Of a stretch of DNA of 64,000 nt, positions 10,899 through 21,822 are shown piece by piece. Origin of the DNA: Cytidiella melzeri (taxonomy: Eukaryota; Basidiomycota; Agaricomycetes; Polyporales; Irpicaceae); contig JABYQR010000017.1 in NCBI GenBank assembly GCA_022592445.1, positions 1 to 64,000 on the forward strand, read 5' to 3'. The position numbers and the translations under genes are program-made. The notes beneath the pieces are model-generated. The model did not search any database. It was not told the DNA's origin and saw only the letters and a list, made by a program, of their open reading frames with translations. Numbering within the stretch: the first letter of the stretch is position 1; each line of letters begins with the position of its first letter.

Positions 10899-12620
10899 AT
10901 GTCAGACTCAGAGAACTCCAAATCGAAGGATCATAAGGCTAAACTCGAGAAACTTCATGACGATGGAGAAACAAATGACTACGTACAATGGGCCATGCAG
11001 TCCGAGATTATTCTCGAAGATCTCGACTTGTGGAAATACATCGACAAGGAATCTGATGAATCTAAGCCACCCATTGTTCCGAAGCTCAGGAACTCGACCA
11101 GACTTCTCGCGGGAAACAGTTTGGATGTCGAAGAAGCCGAAAAAAGGGCAAGCATGTGGCTAAAGAAAAACAAATCCGTCCTATCTTTACTCGTTCGCGC
11201 GATACCGACACATAAAATTCCCATCATTTCTAGCTGCAAAACTGCCAAGGACGCATGGGACGCCCTACATGATGAATATATGCCGGTTAACAGTCTCAGG
11301 GCGGCAGCACTCCATCAGGCAATCATGGGATACAAATGTTCCAGCACTCTGATCGTATCCAAGTGGACGGAGAAGATCCGCAACATGTATATCGACCTCA
11401 TCAATCAAGATAAGGATTGCATGCCCGACGTTTTCTTTGCGAAGACACTCGCGAATCTTCTACCGCTCGATGATTCTTGGAGGGCATTCACTCGAACGCT
11501 CAGAGAGAAATTAGTTACTGCCGACAAGGAGGGAAAACCTCTGTCATCCTCGGCCGTCATTCAACTCATCAAAGAAGAAGACTGGGCACAAGGTTTACAG
11601 GGACCCGAGTACATCGCGCAAATCAGTGGCGTAAATTCTATTCAGAAGAAACGCGCTGCAAGCACCGCTCCCATCATTACCGCTACGTCGGCTCCTCCCA
11701 CGAAACGCGCTAAACATTCGCACAGTGAGAAGAATCAGATTCGATGCCTCAACCCTCATTGTTCGCGGCCCATTGGGCATCTCATTCAAGATTGCTTCGC
11801 TTACGATGGAGGAAAATGTGGCCAGTATCCGTACTGGTGGAAAGGACCGCGCGATATACATTTACATCCTTCTCAGAGAGCCGCATCGGCACCCCCTACA
11901 GGTCAAAGACAACTCAATTACCATGCACTTCCATCATCAGCCAATATCGCCAATGTCGCATCGAGTGACTCACGTACGGATCATCCTTCGGCTCAACCCG
12001 ACAATACCGTTATTGCCGCGTTGTCACACGGACAATTCTTTTCCCTCAACACGTTCTCTGATCCGATCAACCATGTCACCTGTAACAGGGCTGCGTTTGA
12101 AGGTCAAATCACGAACGCAGAATGCTATCACGACTCGGGTGCAAATTGTCATATCTTTGCCAACCGAGCGTTCTTCACCAATTACAAACCAATCACGCCC
12201 ATCCAGGTAAAAGGTTTCGGAACTTCGCATGCTACATCGGCGATTGGAGTTGGAGATATTTATTTCAACGCTACACACGACGGAGTCAGCAACTCGTTGA
12301 GATTATCAAATGTGCTACATGTTCCATCAGCACGTCTCAATCTCGTCTCGCAAGGGTGCTTAGAGAGGCGCGGAATTGAATGTCATTCGGGAAATGGAAC
12401 GGTGCAACTTACTCTCAACGGGAAAGGAATTGTTGATGGAAGGTTATTGCCGAATAATCTCTATATACTCCACATGACGCCGATACATGCGACTATGACC
12501 GGGAACAACATCGCTCAAACTCCCTCACTCAGCCTAGCGGACCGCATCTCTGATACTCGTGTCAATACTATCGCGTCCTCTTCGAGTGAACAAGGACAGG
12601 ATTTTTACACCGCCTTCTAG
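10899..12620 (+). pseudogene. copia-2 gag and protease part
   Basis: The frame is open from 10854, and MSDSENSK at 10899 is the likely start. The gag part has the copia UBN2 pattern (DAWDALHDEYMP, LNLVSQG later). A zinc-knuckle-like CLNPHCSRPIGHLIQDC (CX4CX5HX4C) is followed by GGKCGQYPYWW. The protease has DSGANCH. The frame ends at 12620, just as the pre-integrase domain should begin. The expected FLHRLLGHIG continues in the -1 frame. The simplest cause is one T lost from the T run at 12602-12606. Confidence 0.88.
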
Positions 12621-15600
12621 GCCACATAGGCGTAAAAGGGCTTCATCGCGCAGTTGAAGGAATACCCATAGACTCCTCCGCGCATCGGACGTGCGAAATC
12701 TGCGCTCGTGCAAACATTAAACGCCTTCCATTCCCTGCCAAGTCGGATCTCAGAGCCGACCGTCTTCTCTATAGAATTCACACCGACATCTGTGGTCCAT
12801 TGCCGAACTGCTACGGCGGTTTCAAATTTTTCATCCTCTTCATTGATTGTTTTTCTCGATGGATCTATGTCAGCTTATTGAAACACAAATCCGAGGCCTT
12901 GGCTTGTTTCAAACAATTCCAAGCCGCTTTTGAACGTCTACTCAATCTCAAAATCGCCATCATACGAGTTGATAATGCCCCTGAATATGTCGAGGGCGCA
13001 TTTCGCGCCTATTGCGAGCAACTCGGAATCATCTACGAGAAGATCGTGCCTGACGCGTCCCCACAGAATGGCGTCGCAGAACGTGCAAATCTCACTATCG
13101 CCTCTATGGCTCGGGCAATGCTAGTCAACGCAAACTTGTCAGATTGGTTCTGGCCATTCGGCGTCCTCTGCGCCGTTCACCTCAAGTGCCGGCCGCCCTT
13201 CCACCTTTCACCACACCGTTTTTCCTTGTATTCAAACACCTTCCAAATCTATCATACCTTCACATCTTCGGCACTCATGTCACGGCTCGTCGTACAAACT
13301 CGGATGACTTGCCAAAATTTCAACCTCGGGGTGAATCTGGTCGTTTTCTCGGATACGCACCCGATGCTAATGGTTATCTTATCTGGTTCCCTCATGCCCA
13401 TGCTGTGCGAGTACGGCGTGACGTCACATTTCACGACCACATACCGACAACCACTCCATTGCTCATACAACGCTCACCGCTATGGACCAATCTGATCACT
13501 GATGTTGATGATCGGTTCCTCGACAACCCTCTACACTCTCTGGTACCTGGACCTTCGGAGTATACTCCTCGCGGGTCGGAAAGTCATGACACCACTCGGT
13601 GAGTGACTTGGACATGCACGGAAATGCATGGGGACTTAATTTCTATTTTGAAATTAGGTATGCTGCTACGCAGCCGGATGCTCGTATCGAGCGGGAAAGC
13701 GACATGGTCACTATGTGAGTCGCTTGGACGATGATGTAAAAAATTACATCTAATTCGTGTACATAGACACGAGGACCTGCATAACCAATCGCTTGCGCAT
13801 CGACGTGAACGAAGGGTACCTGTATTACCAAACAGGTACCTGGATTTCAATCCCACCACCTCGAATGAGGGGGGGTTGGACGTGCAGAACGCACTGATAC
13901 AAGACGTTCTCGCTTGCGGAAAGGACCTTTTTGTACACATGTCCTCTGTCGACCAACTTGTACCGATTCTTTTGCACGCTGACGCCAAATACGATTCCTT
14001 ATGCCTTGGTGTCTCAGATCCAATCGACGACCCCGACGCCACCGATCCAAAGTCTATCAAGGAGGCGCAGAGGAGCATCTACTGGACAGAATGGTTAGCC
14101 GCGATCTATGAGGAACTCGAAGCATTGAAGGCAAAAGGTGTATACGAGGAAATTGACTCAATCCCGCCTGGACGCAAGGCCGTCGACTGCAAATGGGTTC
14201 TCCACATCAAACGCAACCTCAATGGACACATCTCGCGGTTCAAGGCCCGTCTAGTCGCCAAGGGATACACTCAGATTCCAGGCCAGGATTTCACGTATAC
14301 ATTTGCTCCCGTCGCGAGGTGGGACTCGATTCGCATCATACTCGCCTTAGCAGCGTTTCAGGACTTAGAACTACGGCATATCGATATCAAAACTGCTTTC
14401 CTCAATGGACCTCTCTCCGAGGAGATCTACATGCGACGTCCAGAGATTGCGGGACCCGGCTACTGGCGTTTACACAAAGGACTATACGGACTTAAACAGG
14501 CCGGCCGGACATGGTATCTAGAGTTTAACGAGAAGTACACGTCGCTCAGATTCAGGAGGTGTCAGTCCGATTGGAGCGTACATGTCCGCGACATCGAGGA
14601 TCAGAAGTCCATGTCCGCCACCAGTGTGGACGATATACTACTTGCCTCCACTTCCAAAGCCAAATCCGACCTCGTCACAAAACAACTCAACTCATGTTTT
14701 GAGATCACCGATAACGGAGACGTCGAGTGGCTATTAGGCTGCAAGGTCACACGAACGCGAAATCGACGCACACTGGTTCTCTCTCAAGATTCGTATATCG
14801 AGTCCATACTGCGCACTTTTGGTATGGAGCACTGCAACGCCGTCCTGACTCCCTTACCTCCTCATGCTACACTGTCTTCCGAGGACTGTCCCAAAACTGA
14901 AGATGAACGCGAGAGAGTAAAGGGTTTTCCTTACTGCGCGGTAGTCGGGAAAGTGATGTATCTGGCCACCACCTGTCGTCCGGACATAGCCTTCGCCGTT
15001 CGCAAACTCGCCAGGTTCATGTCGAATTACGGCGAAAAACACTGGGTCGCTGCCAAGCATCTTTTACGGTACTTGCAAGGAACAAGATCGACGGGTATAG
15101 TCCTAGGCCATCTGGACCACCCCTACCCAATCTTCCGCGCCTTCACAGATTCGGACTGGGGTTCAGGCGAACACAGAAAGTCTATCAGCGGTTACATTAT
15201 GATGATGGGAAACTCGCCGATTTCCTGGAGCTCGAAACAACAAGCTGTTGTCGCCCTATCCTCGTGCGAAGCGGAGTACCTCGCGTGTACGCACGCAGCC
15301 TGCCAGATTATGTTCATCAGGCAGCTGCTCGATGAACTCGGATATCCACAACAACACGCCACTTCACTCTTCTGCGACAACAACGGCACCGTGGCCTGCA
15401 CACACAATCCACACGGTCACACGCGTATGAAACATATTGACATACGGATTCACTTCATTCGAGATTGCGTCAACAAACGGTTGGTTGATGTACACAGGGT
15501 TCCAGGAAAGGAGAATACCGCGGACATATTTACGAAAGCACTCCCGCGCATTTTACATGGACGAGCGATGAGATTATTAGGACTTGACGCGGGTCAAGGG

Positions 15601-15639
15601 GGGGTGTCAAACGGTGACCCGCCCGATGGGACGGAATAA
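12590..15639 (+). pseudogene. copia-2 integrase, reverse transcriptase and RNase H part
   Basis: The integrase runs from LHRLLGHIG through HTDICGPLP, IDCFSRW and QNGVAERANL. Its frame breaks near 13185-13200, where a short deletion of about 10 nt seems to remove residues before ALPPFTTPF. Two GTGAGT...TAG segments (13599-13657 and about 13716-13768) interrupt the next part, and skipping both keeps one open frame. The reverse transcriptase has WVLHIKRN, FKARLVAKGYTQ, YGLKQAGRTWY and SVDDILLA, where SVDD replaces the usual Y/HVDD. RNase H has FTDSDW, SSCEAEYLA and DIFTKALP. The frame then enters the 3' LTR and ends there with [11 protein letters not shown]. Confidence 0.88.
15596..15604 (+). 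other. copia-2 polypurine tract
   Basis: AAGGGGGGG lies directly against the TG of the 3' LTR, as expected for plus-strand priming. Confidence 0.85.
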
Positions 15640-15816
15640 GAAATAGGGCGGGGGAAGCGCTTGTGAGCGCGTGAGCGCTTGGGAACTCAAAGGATCGAAT
15701 ACCCGGTACAGCGTGCTTTAGAATCTACCACGCTGTACCAGGTATGTGTACTGTTGTATTTGTATTTGTACTATGAATTGAAGAATCTACCACGCTGTAC
15801 CAGCACTTGATTAACA
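15605..15816 (+). repeat. copia-2 3' LTR, 212 bp
   Basis: It is the same sequence as the 5' LTR, with the same hairpin and direct repeats. The pol frame reads 35 bases into it before stopping. Confidence 0.96.
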
Positions 15817-15821
15817 GCGAG
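15817..15821. repeat. Target-site duplication GCGAG, right copy
   Basis: It matches 10601-10605 and lies directly after the CA of the 3' LTR. Confidence 0.93.
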
Positions 15822-16133
15822 CATAGTATCAAGAATGCAGTACTGTAGCTTTGATCAAAATTACACATTGAGCTCTCGAGAGCCGTCATCCTGCAGACAG
15901 AGGAGAGAAGAATAAATAAAAAGTGAGACGATGTCGGGGAGATGCTTCGCTCGTGACGGGCGTCTGTCGCGTCTGTGTGCGCTTTCGCCACCGCCCACGA
16001 GTCGACCTGCTGCATCCAGTTCCATCACCCTCAATCTCTCATCTTCACCATCATCTCCAGTCTCTGAACACGCCGCAGGGCACAGCGGGAAACATCCTGC
16101 TCGTCACACAAAACAGCGACCACAGGTGCATGC
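15822..16133. other. Displaced 3' flank of CYB2 and upstream region of NEM1
   Basis: Joined to the GCGAG of CYB2, the first bases (CATAG) restore the codon GCA and a TAG stop. This is therefore the original end and 3' UTR of CYB2, now 5.2 kb away from it. The remainder leads to NEM1. Short open frames here show no family features. Confidence 0.8.
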
Positions 16134-17760
16134 ATGAATTCCCTGACCTACATCTCCCGTCAGCTCGATGTTCTCGCAGCAGCACGCACGCCACCCTCGA
16201 CTCCCTCTCTCGACAATGCCCCGCTCTACGGAGAAGGTGACCAAGAGGCATCGACGTCCCTGAAGCGCGTCCATACCTGGTCTCAGAGGTCGTTCGTCCC
16301 AACGCCATTGAGCAGCGCTGCAGCTGTCCCTTGGCTACTCAGGCGGTCGTACTCTTCACCTGCGGGTGTGAACCCAGCAGAAGCTTCATCCTCAAGCACA
16401 CCACATACGACTGCGCGGACATCTTCTACCGCATTGGGCTCACATCCGCCCTCGAGACGTCCGTCGATATCCTCGCCGGACAAACCGCCTCGTCTAAACC
16501 GAGTGGAGAGCATATTCTACCGCGTATTCTTCGTTCGTGTCCTGGTGTCACTTTGGCACTACACATTCGCGCTATGGCGATCCATGACCGCCAAACCGGA
16601 GCCGCAAGGCTCACGTCAGATTGTCGCTGAGGAGGTCAGCGACGAGGATGAGAAGGACACGGAGGACGAAGGCAAGCAGGAGAAGCCACCGCTACACATA
16701 CCTCCAGCGACTCCTGTTCCGCCGCCATTACCACTACCTGCGACTGGACTACCGAGCCTATCTCGCAATAACACTGATCCAGGTGTTTTATATCTCGATT
16801 TGAATTCGTCGTCGCGGCCGTCGTCGTCGTCATCGCCATTGGCAGGTCCTCCGTCCTCCTTTGCATCTGTTCGCATCGGCGACCAGAGTCGGACAACAAC
16901 GCCCCCTGGATCTGTGATGCGGAGGCCGCCGCTACATCTACCCAAAACACTCGTACTTGATCTGGATGAGACTCTCATACATTCTACATCTCGTCCCATG
17001 GACAACGGCGCGTCAGGCTCCGGCATCCTCAACAGCTTAGGATTCGGCCGGCGAGATAAAGGTGTGGGATATACGGTGGAGGTCGTGCTGGGTGGTCGCA
17101 GCACCCTCTACCATGTTTACAAACGGCCATTCGTTGACTATTTCTTGAGGAAGGTGCGTGCCACTCGTGTTCGCCCGCTCTCCACTTGAGCGACATGAGT
17201 ATGCTGACGGTCGCCTTTGAATCCTCGCTCCATTGATCACTAGGTATCCTCATGGTACACGCTCGTTATATTTACGGCATCTATGCAAGAGTATGCCGAT
17301 CCTGTCATTGACTGGTTGGATGCGGGCAGTGGGATCCTCGGTCGTCGTCTCTTCAGAGAGGTGAGTTGTCATCGATTTTGGTTTGTATCCGCGCCGGATT
17401 GACCGAAGACTTGCGCGTTTGAATACAGTCATGTACCCAGCTGCCCAATGGTTATTACACCAAGGACCTATCGATAATCGAGCAGGATCTCTCCCGAGTT
17501 TGTCTCGTCGACAACTCACCTATATGTTATAGCATGAATGAATGTACGTCATCTCCGCTCCATTAATCATCTCGAGTCGCCGTGTGTTAACAACGTGGTA
17601 TTCTCCCTTCATTGCAGCGAACGGCATACCAATAGAAGGCTGGACAAATGATCCACACGACGAGGCGCTGCTTGACCTCCTACCTGTGCTCGATTCGCTC
17701 CGATTTACCAGTGACGTCCGCCGCGTGCTTGGCATCCGCGGGTTCGGCTTCGTCTCGTGA
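16134..17760 (+). CDS. NEM1: Nem1/Dullard-type CTD-like protein phosphatase
   Basis: The protein is the catalytic part of the Nem1-Spo7 (CTDNEP1) phosphatase of the nuclear envelope and ER. That complex dephosphorylates lipin/Pah1 and so steers phosphatidic acid toward diacylglycerol. Exons are 16134-17153, 17244-17360, 17429-17543 and 17618-17760, about 464 residues. The catalytic block near residue 280 reads [12 protein letters not shown] (DxDxT), followed by [35 protein letters not shown] and [22 protein letters not shown] hydrophobic stretch around [18 protein letters not shown] is the likely membrane anchor. The linker between anchor and phosphatase is rich in Pro and Ser. The ATG at 16134 is the first in frame. 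The end GIRGFGFVS is close to that of the family. Confidence 0.92.
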
Positions 17761-18708
17761 CACGAGTCTCTCTTTCGGGGGCATAAACTGCCTGGACGCC
17801 TCAGTCAATCGTGGGCGTGGCGTAGAGCGAGAACTTGATTCATTTTTGACTGCACGCTGCTTGCGAGTCGTTGTACTTATCCACATATACATCTTTTCCA
17901 TCACATCGCGTGGAAAGGCGGCACGCCCACAGTCAAGAGGACTTGGCGGTGAAGGAAAGAGAGCTCGGACATCAACTCCTGTTTCTCATCTTCAACCGTT
18001 AAGGACGACTCCCAACTTTCTTTGTATCCGGTCATCCTGCACGCCCCATTCGTTGGTCACACTAGCTACATACCCCCGTCAATCTCCCTCTCCCTTACGC
18101 GAACATACATACAGCAAGTAGCAAAGCAACTAACCCACGGACAATGTCCTTCTGCTCATACAAACACGCACACTTAAGTATTTGTCTATTTACCCCGAGT
18201 TCTTTCTCGAGTTGTTTATTCTACATGAATCGATAGCTCGTAATACTTACTGTTGGAACGGTCGGTGTCTGGAGTGTTTGTGTCACATAGCGTACCTTTC
18301 GTCGTGAAGTCCAATGCATTTGAAAACAAGCCCTGCTCTACAGAGTCTATGGTCCGCGCACGGCATTGACGCTATGTTGGTAAAAGTAGAACGTACAGCT
18401 GGCCATTCAGATGATTGCGACGTATTAATTACACACTTGGCAAGAGAGAAAGGAGAAAGACAGAGAAAGAGAGCGATAGATAAAGAGAGAGAGAGACGTT
18501 TGTAGTGTAGGTAGGAGCAGGGGAATTGGGCAACTGGCGATCAAAAAGGTCTGCGTTGGAAAGCCTGTGGTTAAGAGGTCCAGGGTACCTTGTGCCGTAG
18601 TACACATGCGAAACACGTCCAAGGGGTGTAGCGACGTAAATGTCCGACGTTGTGAGGGGGAGGAGGGGAGACTGTGACATGTACAAGAACGTATGGGCGA
18701 AAACTTGA
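17761..18708. other. Convergent 3' region of NEM1 and SNF7
   Basis: This 948-bp stretch has no supported gene. A purine-rich GA microsatellite-like tract occupies about 18440-18500. The open frames on both strands are short and without features. Confidence 0.6.
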
Positions 18709-19661
18709 TTACATGGCCAAGGCAGCTTGTAGCTCCTTGAGCTGCACCGCTTCGTCGTCTTCCTCCGTCTGCTTGGCTTCTAATTTTTGAAAAAATGGTC
18801 AGTGGACATAGATCGGACGGGGAGTGCATGAGAGGGACGAACTGTCTTCGTATCTGCTTGCACCAGCTGGATGGTGTATTGGTACGTGCTCTGCCCCTGC
18901 GAGTCGCTCGTTCAGCTCGTCCTGTTCCAGATCCGCGAGTTCCTGCTTCAGCTCCTCCTGTCAAAGAATGGCGTGAGCATGTCATTCGCAATAATGACCG
19001 GATAACAAAGGATGACTTGCATCGTCGATGTCAATCCCCGCGTATCCCTGGCTCGATATTGCCTCCGACACCTCGTTCGCCAACTGTGTCTGCTCCTGAA
19101 TATCCGCCATCGTCGTGTCCACCTTATCAATCGTACTGTGAAAAGCAGAACCCCCATGTCAGTTACAGGGTAGCACCGGGTTGGTCGCGATACGATGAAC
19201 GTACAGCTTCCCGTGAATATCCTTGAGTGCACTCGAAGCCTTCTTCATCGCCGCCATCGTCTCCGCATTGAAGCTCGCGCTCTCCAATGTATTTATCTGC
19301 ATCTCGAGCTGGAACCGCGTGCCCTGCAGTCGCTCCATCTCGATCTCCTTCGCCTTCTTCGCCTTCAGTGCCACCGTCGCGACTGAGTATCACAGCCCTA
19401 GTGCATCAGACACACAAACCCGCCGAGGAATGCTAGCCCACCACCACCAAAGGGGAGGTGGTGGGGGGCGCGAAACTGACCTGCTTTGTTCGTGACAGCA
19501 TTCGCCTTTGCCTTCTTCAAATCCTCGTCGATCCTCTTCTGGAGGTGCTCCTCCTTCTTCTCGAGCATCTGCAGCTGCTGCCTCAAAGTGACAATGGCAT
19601 CTCGTGAGGACTGCTTTGCGTCTCGACGGCCCCCGAAATAGCTCATAAATCCAGCCATCAT
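18709..19661 (-). CDS. SNF7: ESCRT-III subunit Snf7 (Vps32)
   Basis: Snf7 polymerises on endosomal membranes and drives inward budding of vesicles in the multivesicular body pathway. Exons in coding order are 19661-19481, 19382-19205, 19135-19021, 18957-18864 and 18779-18709, about 212 residues. The N-terminus MMAGFMSYFGG is the membrane-inserting start of Snf7. A basic coiled core follows (LRQQLQMLEKKEEHLQKRI, ALKAKKAKEIEMERLQ), then an acidic C-terminal half. It ends in VQLKELQAALAM, a MIM1-type site for the Vps4 ATPase. The third intron (19020-18958) starts with GC rather than GT. The start is placed at the first of two adjacent Met codons. LAG1 lies upstream on the same strand. Confidence 0.94.
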
Positions 19662-20017
19662 GCTCTGAGGTCCCCTGCCGAGTGTGTGTTGTGCGTACGT
19701 AGGGTCAAGAGTAGGACGAGAGGTTGTAAGGGCGAGAGCCAAGTAGAATGTGGAAGCAAACCAGCAAGTGGCTGAGTTGCTCAGAGGCTCTCTCTCCGAG
19801 TCCACCTGCCTTGGCGGCGTCTAAACACACTGCGCGAAAGTCGATGGGCCCGATAAGGAAGGCACAGTAGTACTACTCAGATTGCGGGAGGAGAACAAGA
19901 AGATGGTAGCATTATGGACATTGTACGTACTATAACACACTAAATGCTATTAACTGATCATCCAGGTATCATAAATCCCGTCAGTTGCTAGCGTATCACA
20001 GAAGTTATCGTTGGCGG
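19662..20017. other. Intergenic region between LAG1 and SNF7
   Basis: It contains the SNF7 promoter and the 3' end of LAG1. An in-frame extension upstream of the SNF7 start exists but looks like untranslated DNA. No further feature was seen. Confidence 0.5.
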
Positions 20018-21350
20018 TCACTGATTTTTCTTCTCGTTATCGTCGTCTAGGCCATCACTATGGTAGGAACTTGTGACTCAGTGACTCATAAGATGAATAC
20101 AAACAGCAAACAAACTCACAGTTCTTCGTCGCTACGGGAGTCGTCCGCGCCTCGTCCGATGACAACGTTGTATGCTATATTGCATATCGTGCCGAACCAA
20201 GCTAGTTGGATGATCTGCACGTCGAGGGAAGCGTCAGCTAAAACCCTGATTAAGTCGGCAGAAAGATGTAGTTACCTGGAGAGTGACTAGCATAGCTATG
20301 AAACCAATCGCCACCCCTTCTGTCATGAAGTGACTGGTCTCATAGTTCCAGTCAAGGGGGATGATGCGTCTCGCGTCGTAGTAAGCGGATTTGATGGTAA
20401 ACAGGAACAGAAAGTGACGCGTCACTAGCCACGAAAGCATAAATGTGACAAATGCAGCGTCGCATAGCATCGAGAGGTCAAGGTAACGGAGCATTTTCGC
20501 GAGCTGGTGACAAAAAGGCATGCCATTAGCTGGACAACTGACAAATTGAGCGCATGGGGACTTACTGGCAAGAATATGTCGCACAAGTCCATCAACATCA
20601 TGACAAGACATCCGACACGGGTGTAACTATAAAAGTAGCTTCCAAGCATAAGCACTGTTGTGATGATGTGGTGAGTCATCATTTGCCAGTGATCTTTTCT
20701 ACGGGCCTCGGCGTTCAGAATAAGTATTTGGTGAAGGTAGAAGGCGGTTTGAAGCAAGTAGTAGAACTTGATAGGGCCAGCAAGGGGTAGGTGAGGGTAG
20801 CCTATCCAGACGTCTACGGGATCCATGACCTTCGTCGGGAGATTGCGGTGAACGTACTGCAGAAAGCTCAAGTAATTCGCGTGGTGAAGGTGGAGAAAGC
20901 ATCGCGCACCAGTCCAAAAAACCATTGCAAGGTATAATACACCACCGACCAGCCCTGCTCCGCGAAACGAAGGGTACTTCTACGTAGTTTTTTGGACTCC
21001 TGCTTCGTGATTGTCAGAGAATCACCACGCGCTGCATGGCCGTTCGCTACTCCGTTTGCCTTGGATGCTTGGCCGTTTCCATTCACCCGCGCGTTTTTCT
21101 TCGATAGCAGCAGCTGTCGCGTCAGATACCACTTTGCAAACGGCTCGAAAACAAACAGACGCAACACGTCTCGCAGTACGGCCATGACAACGATGCAGGA
21201 CACAATGACACAGAAGTCCAGCCGTCCGATAGCATAGTACGATGAGTCTCTAAAAGAGTCCGGCGCTGCCGGTCGGGCGACAGGATAGGACAGAGTAACG
21301 AAGGGAATGACGAATGAAGGTAGCCATTCAGGTGTTTTTGCAGTGTTCAT
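20018..21350 (-). CDS. LAG1: Ceramide synthase, TLC domain (Lag1/Lac1)
   Basis: The enzyme joins a fatty acyl-CoA to a sphingoid base in the ER. Exons in coding order are 21350-20910, 20856-20566, 20503-20276, 20214-20120 and 20057-20018, about 364 residues. The TLC domain starts near RFAEQGWSVVYYTLQW and contains the Lag motif. That motif holds the catalytic double His (DHWQMMTHHIITTVLML), then GSYFYSYTRVGCLVMMLMDL and DIFLP. Several hydrophobic spans follow. If the last intron is spliced, the protein ends DDDNEKKNQ, a C-terminal KKXX signal for ER retrieval. If it is not, a TGA just past the donor ends the protein at DEEL. It shares a 472-bp upstream region with the divergent U1A-like gene. 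Confidence 0.92.
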
Positions 21351-21822
21351 GGTGGTATATTCGCCGTGTCACTTCAGAAAATCATAAGCGGGGGAGGTTC
21401 TAGGGTCTGAGAACGAGGATGCGGGCGACGACTCAGAAGCTAGAAGTTGCGTCGTGGTTGCTGTGAGCTCTGGTGACAGCGGAAGTTTGACCAGTGGTAC
21501 TCACAGCACGCTGCGTGGTCCTCACGGTGCTCGACGGGTCCTGTCGGTCGTCTTGTACCGTTACTTGCGGGAGACGTCCTGTACGCTGTACGCGGGCGCG
21601 AGGTGTCTGCTGGCAGAGGTATGAGATGAGCAGAGATAAAAGACAGAGATTTCAGCCCATGCCACGCGCCTGCTAAGTAGGTTATGATCGTTGCTTGTAT
21701 CACATAAATCCCAGCAAAAACCACATATCAATATTTCAGAGTCATGGGGTCGTGGGAACTTTGCCTACAGGCAGCCCGCCTTAGGCAGAACAACTGGCAG
21801 GTTGTTGTGCCATTCAACCACC
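21351..21822. promoter_or_regulatory. Divergent promoter region of LAG1 and the U1A-like gene
   Basis: These 472 bp separate the two start codons, so both promoters must lie here or overlap. No clear TATA box was found. Confidence 0.5.

Larger units (their letters stand above)
10606..15816 (+). mobile_element. Ty1/copia LTR retrotransposon copia-2, complete insertion
   Basis: This is a 5.2-kb element with two 212-bp LTRs that I read as identical. The LTRs have TG...CA ends, and there is a primer-binding site, a purine tract and a 5-bp target duplication. The element sits in the same orientation as CYB2 and inside its last sense codon. Identical LTRs point to a recent insertion. The coding body nevertheless has at least two frame breaks and two intron-like insertions, so this copy looks non-autonomous unless the breaks are assembly errors. 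Confidence 0.96.

Noticed and set aside
12595..12610. Programmed -1 frameshift site between copia-2 gag and pol
   Set aside because: The T run is not followed by a fitting second codon for a canonical slippery heptamer, and copia elements usually use one frame. A lost T explains the shift more simply.
15923..16240. Small open frame before NEM1
   Set aside because: It overlaps the NEM1 start in another frame and shows no features. It is probably 5' UTR.
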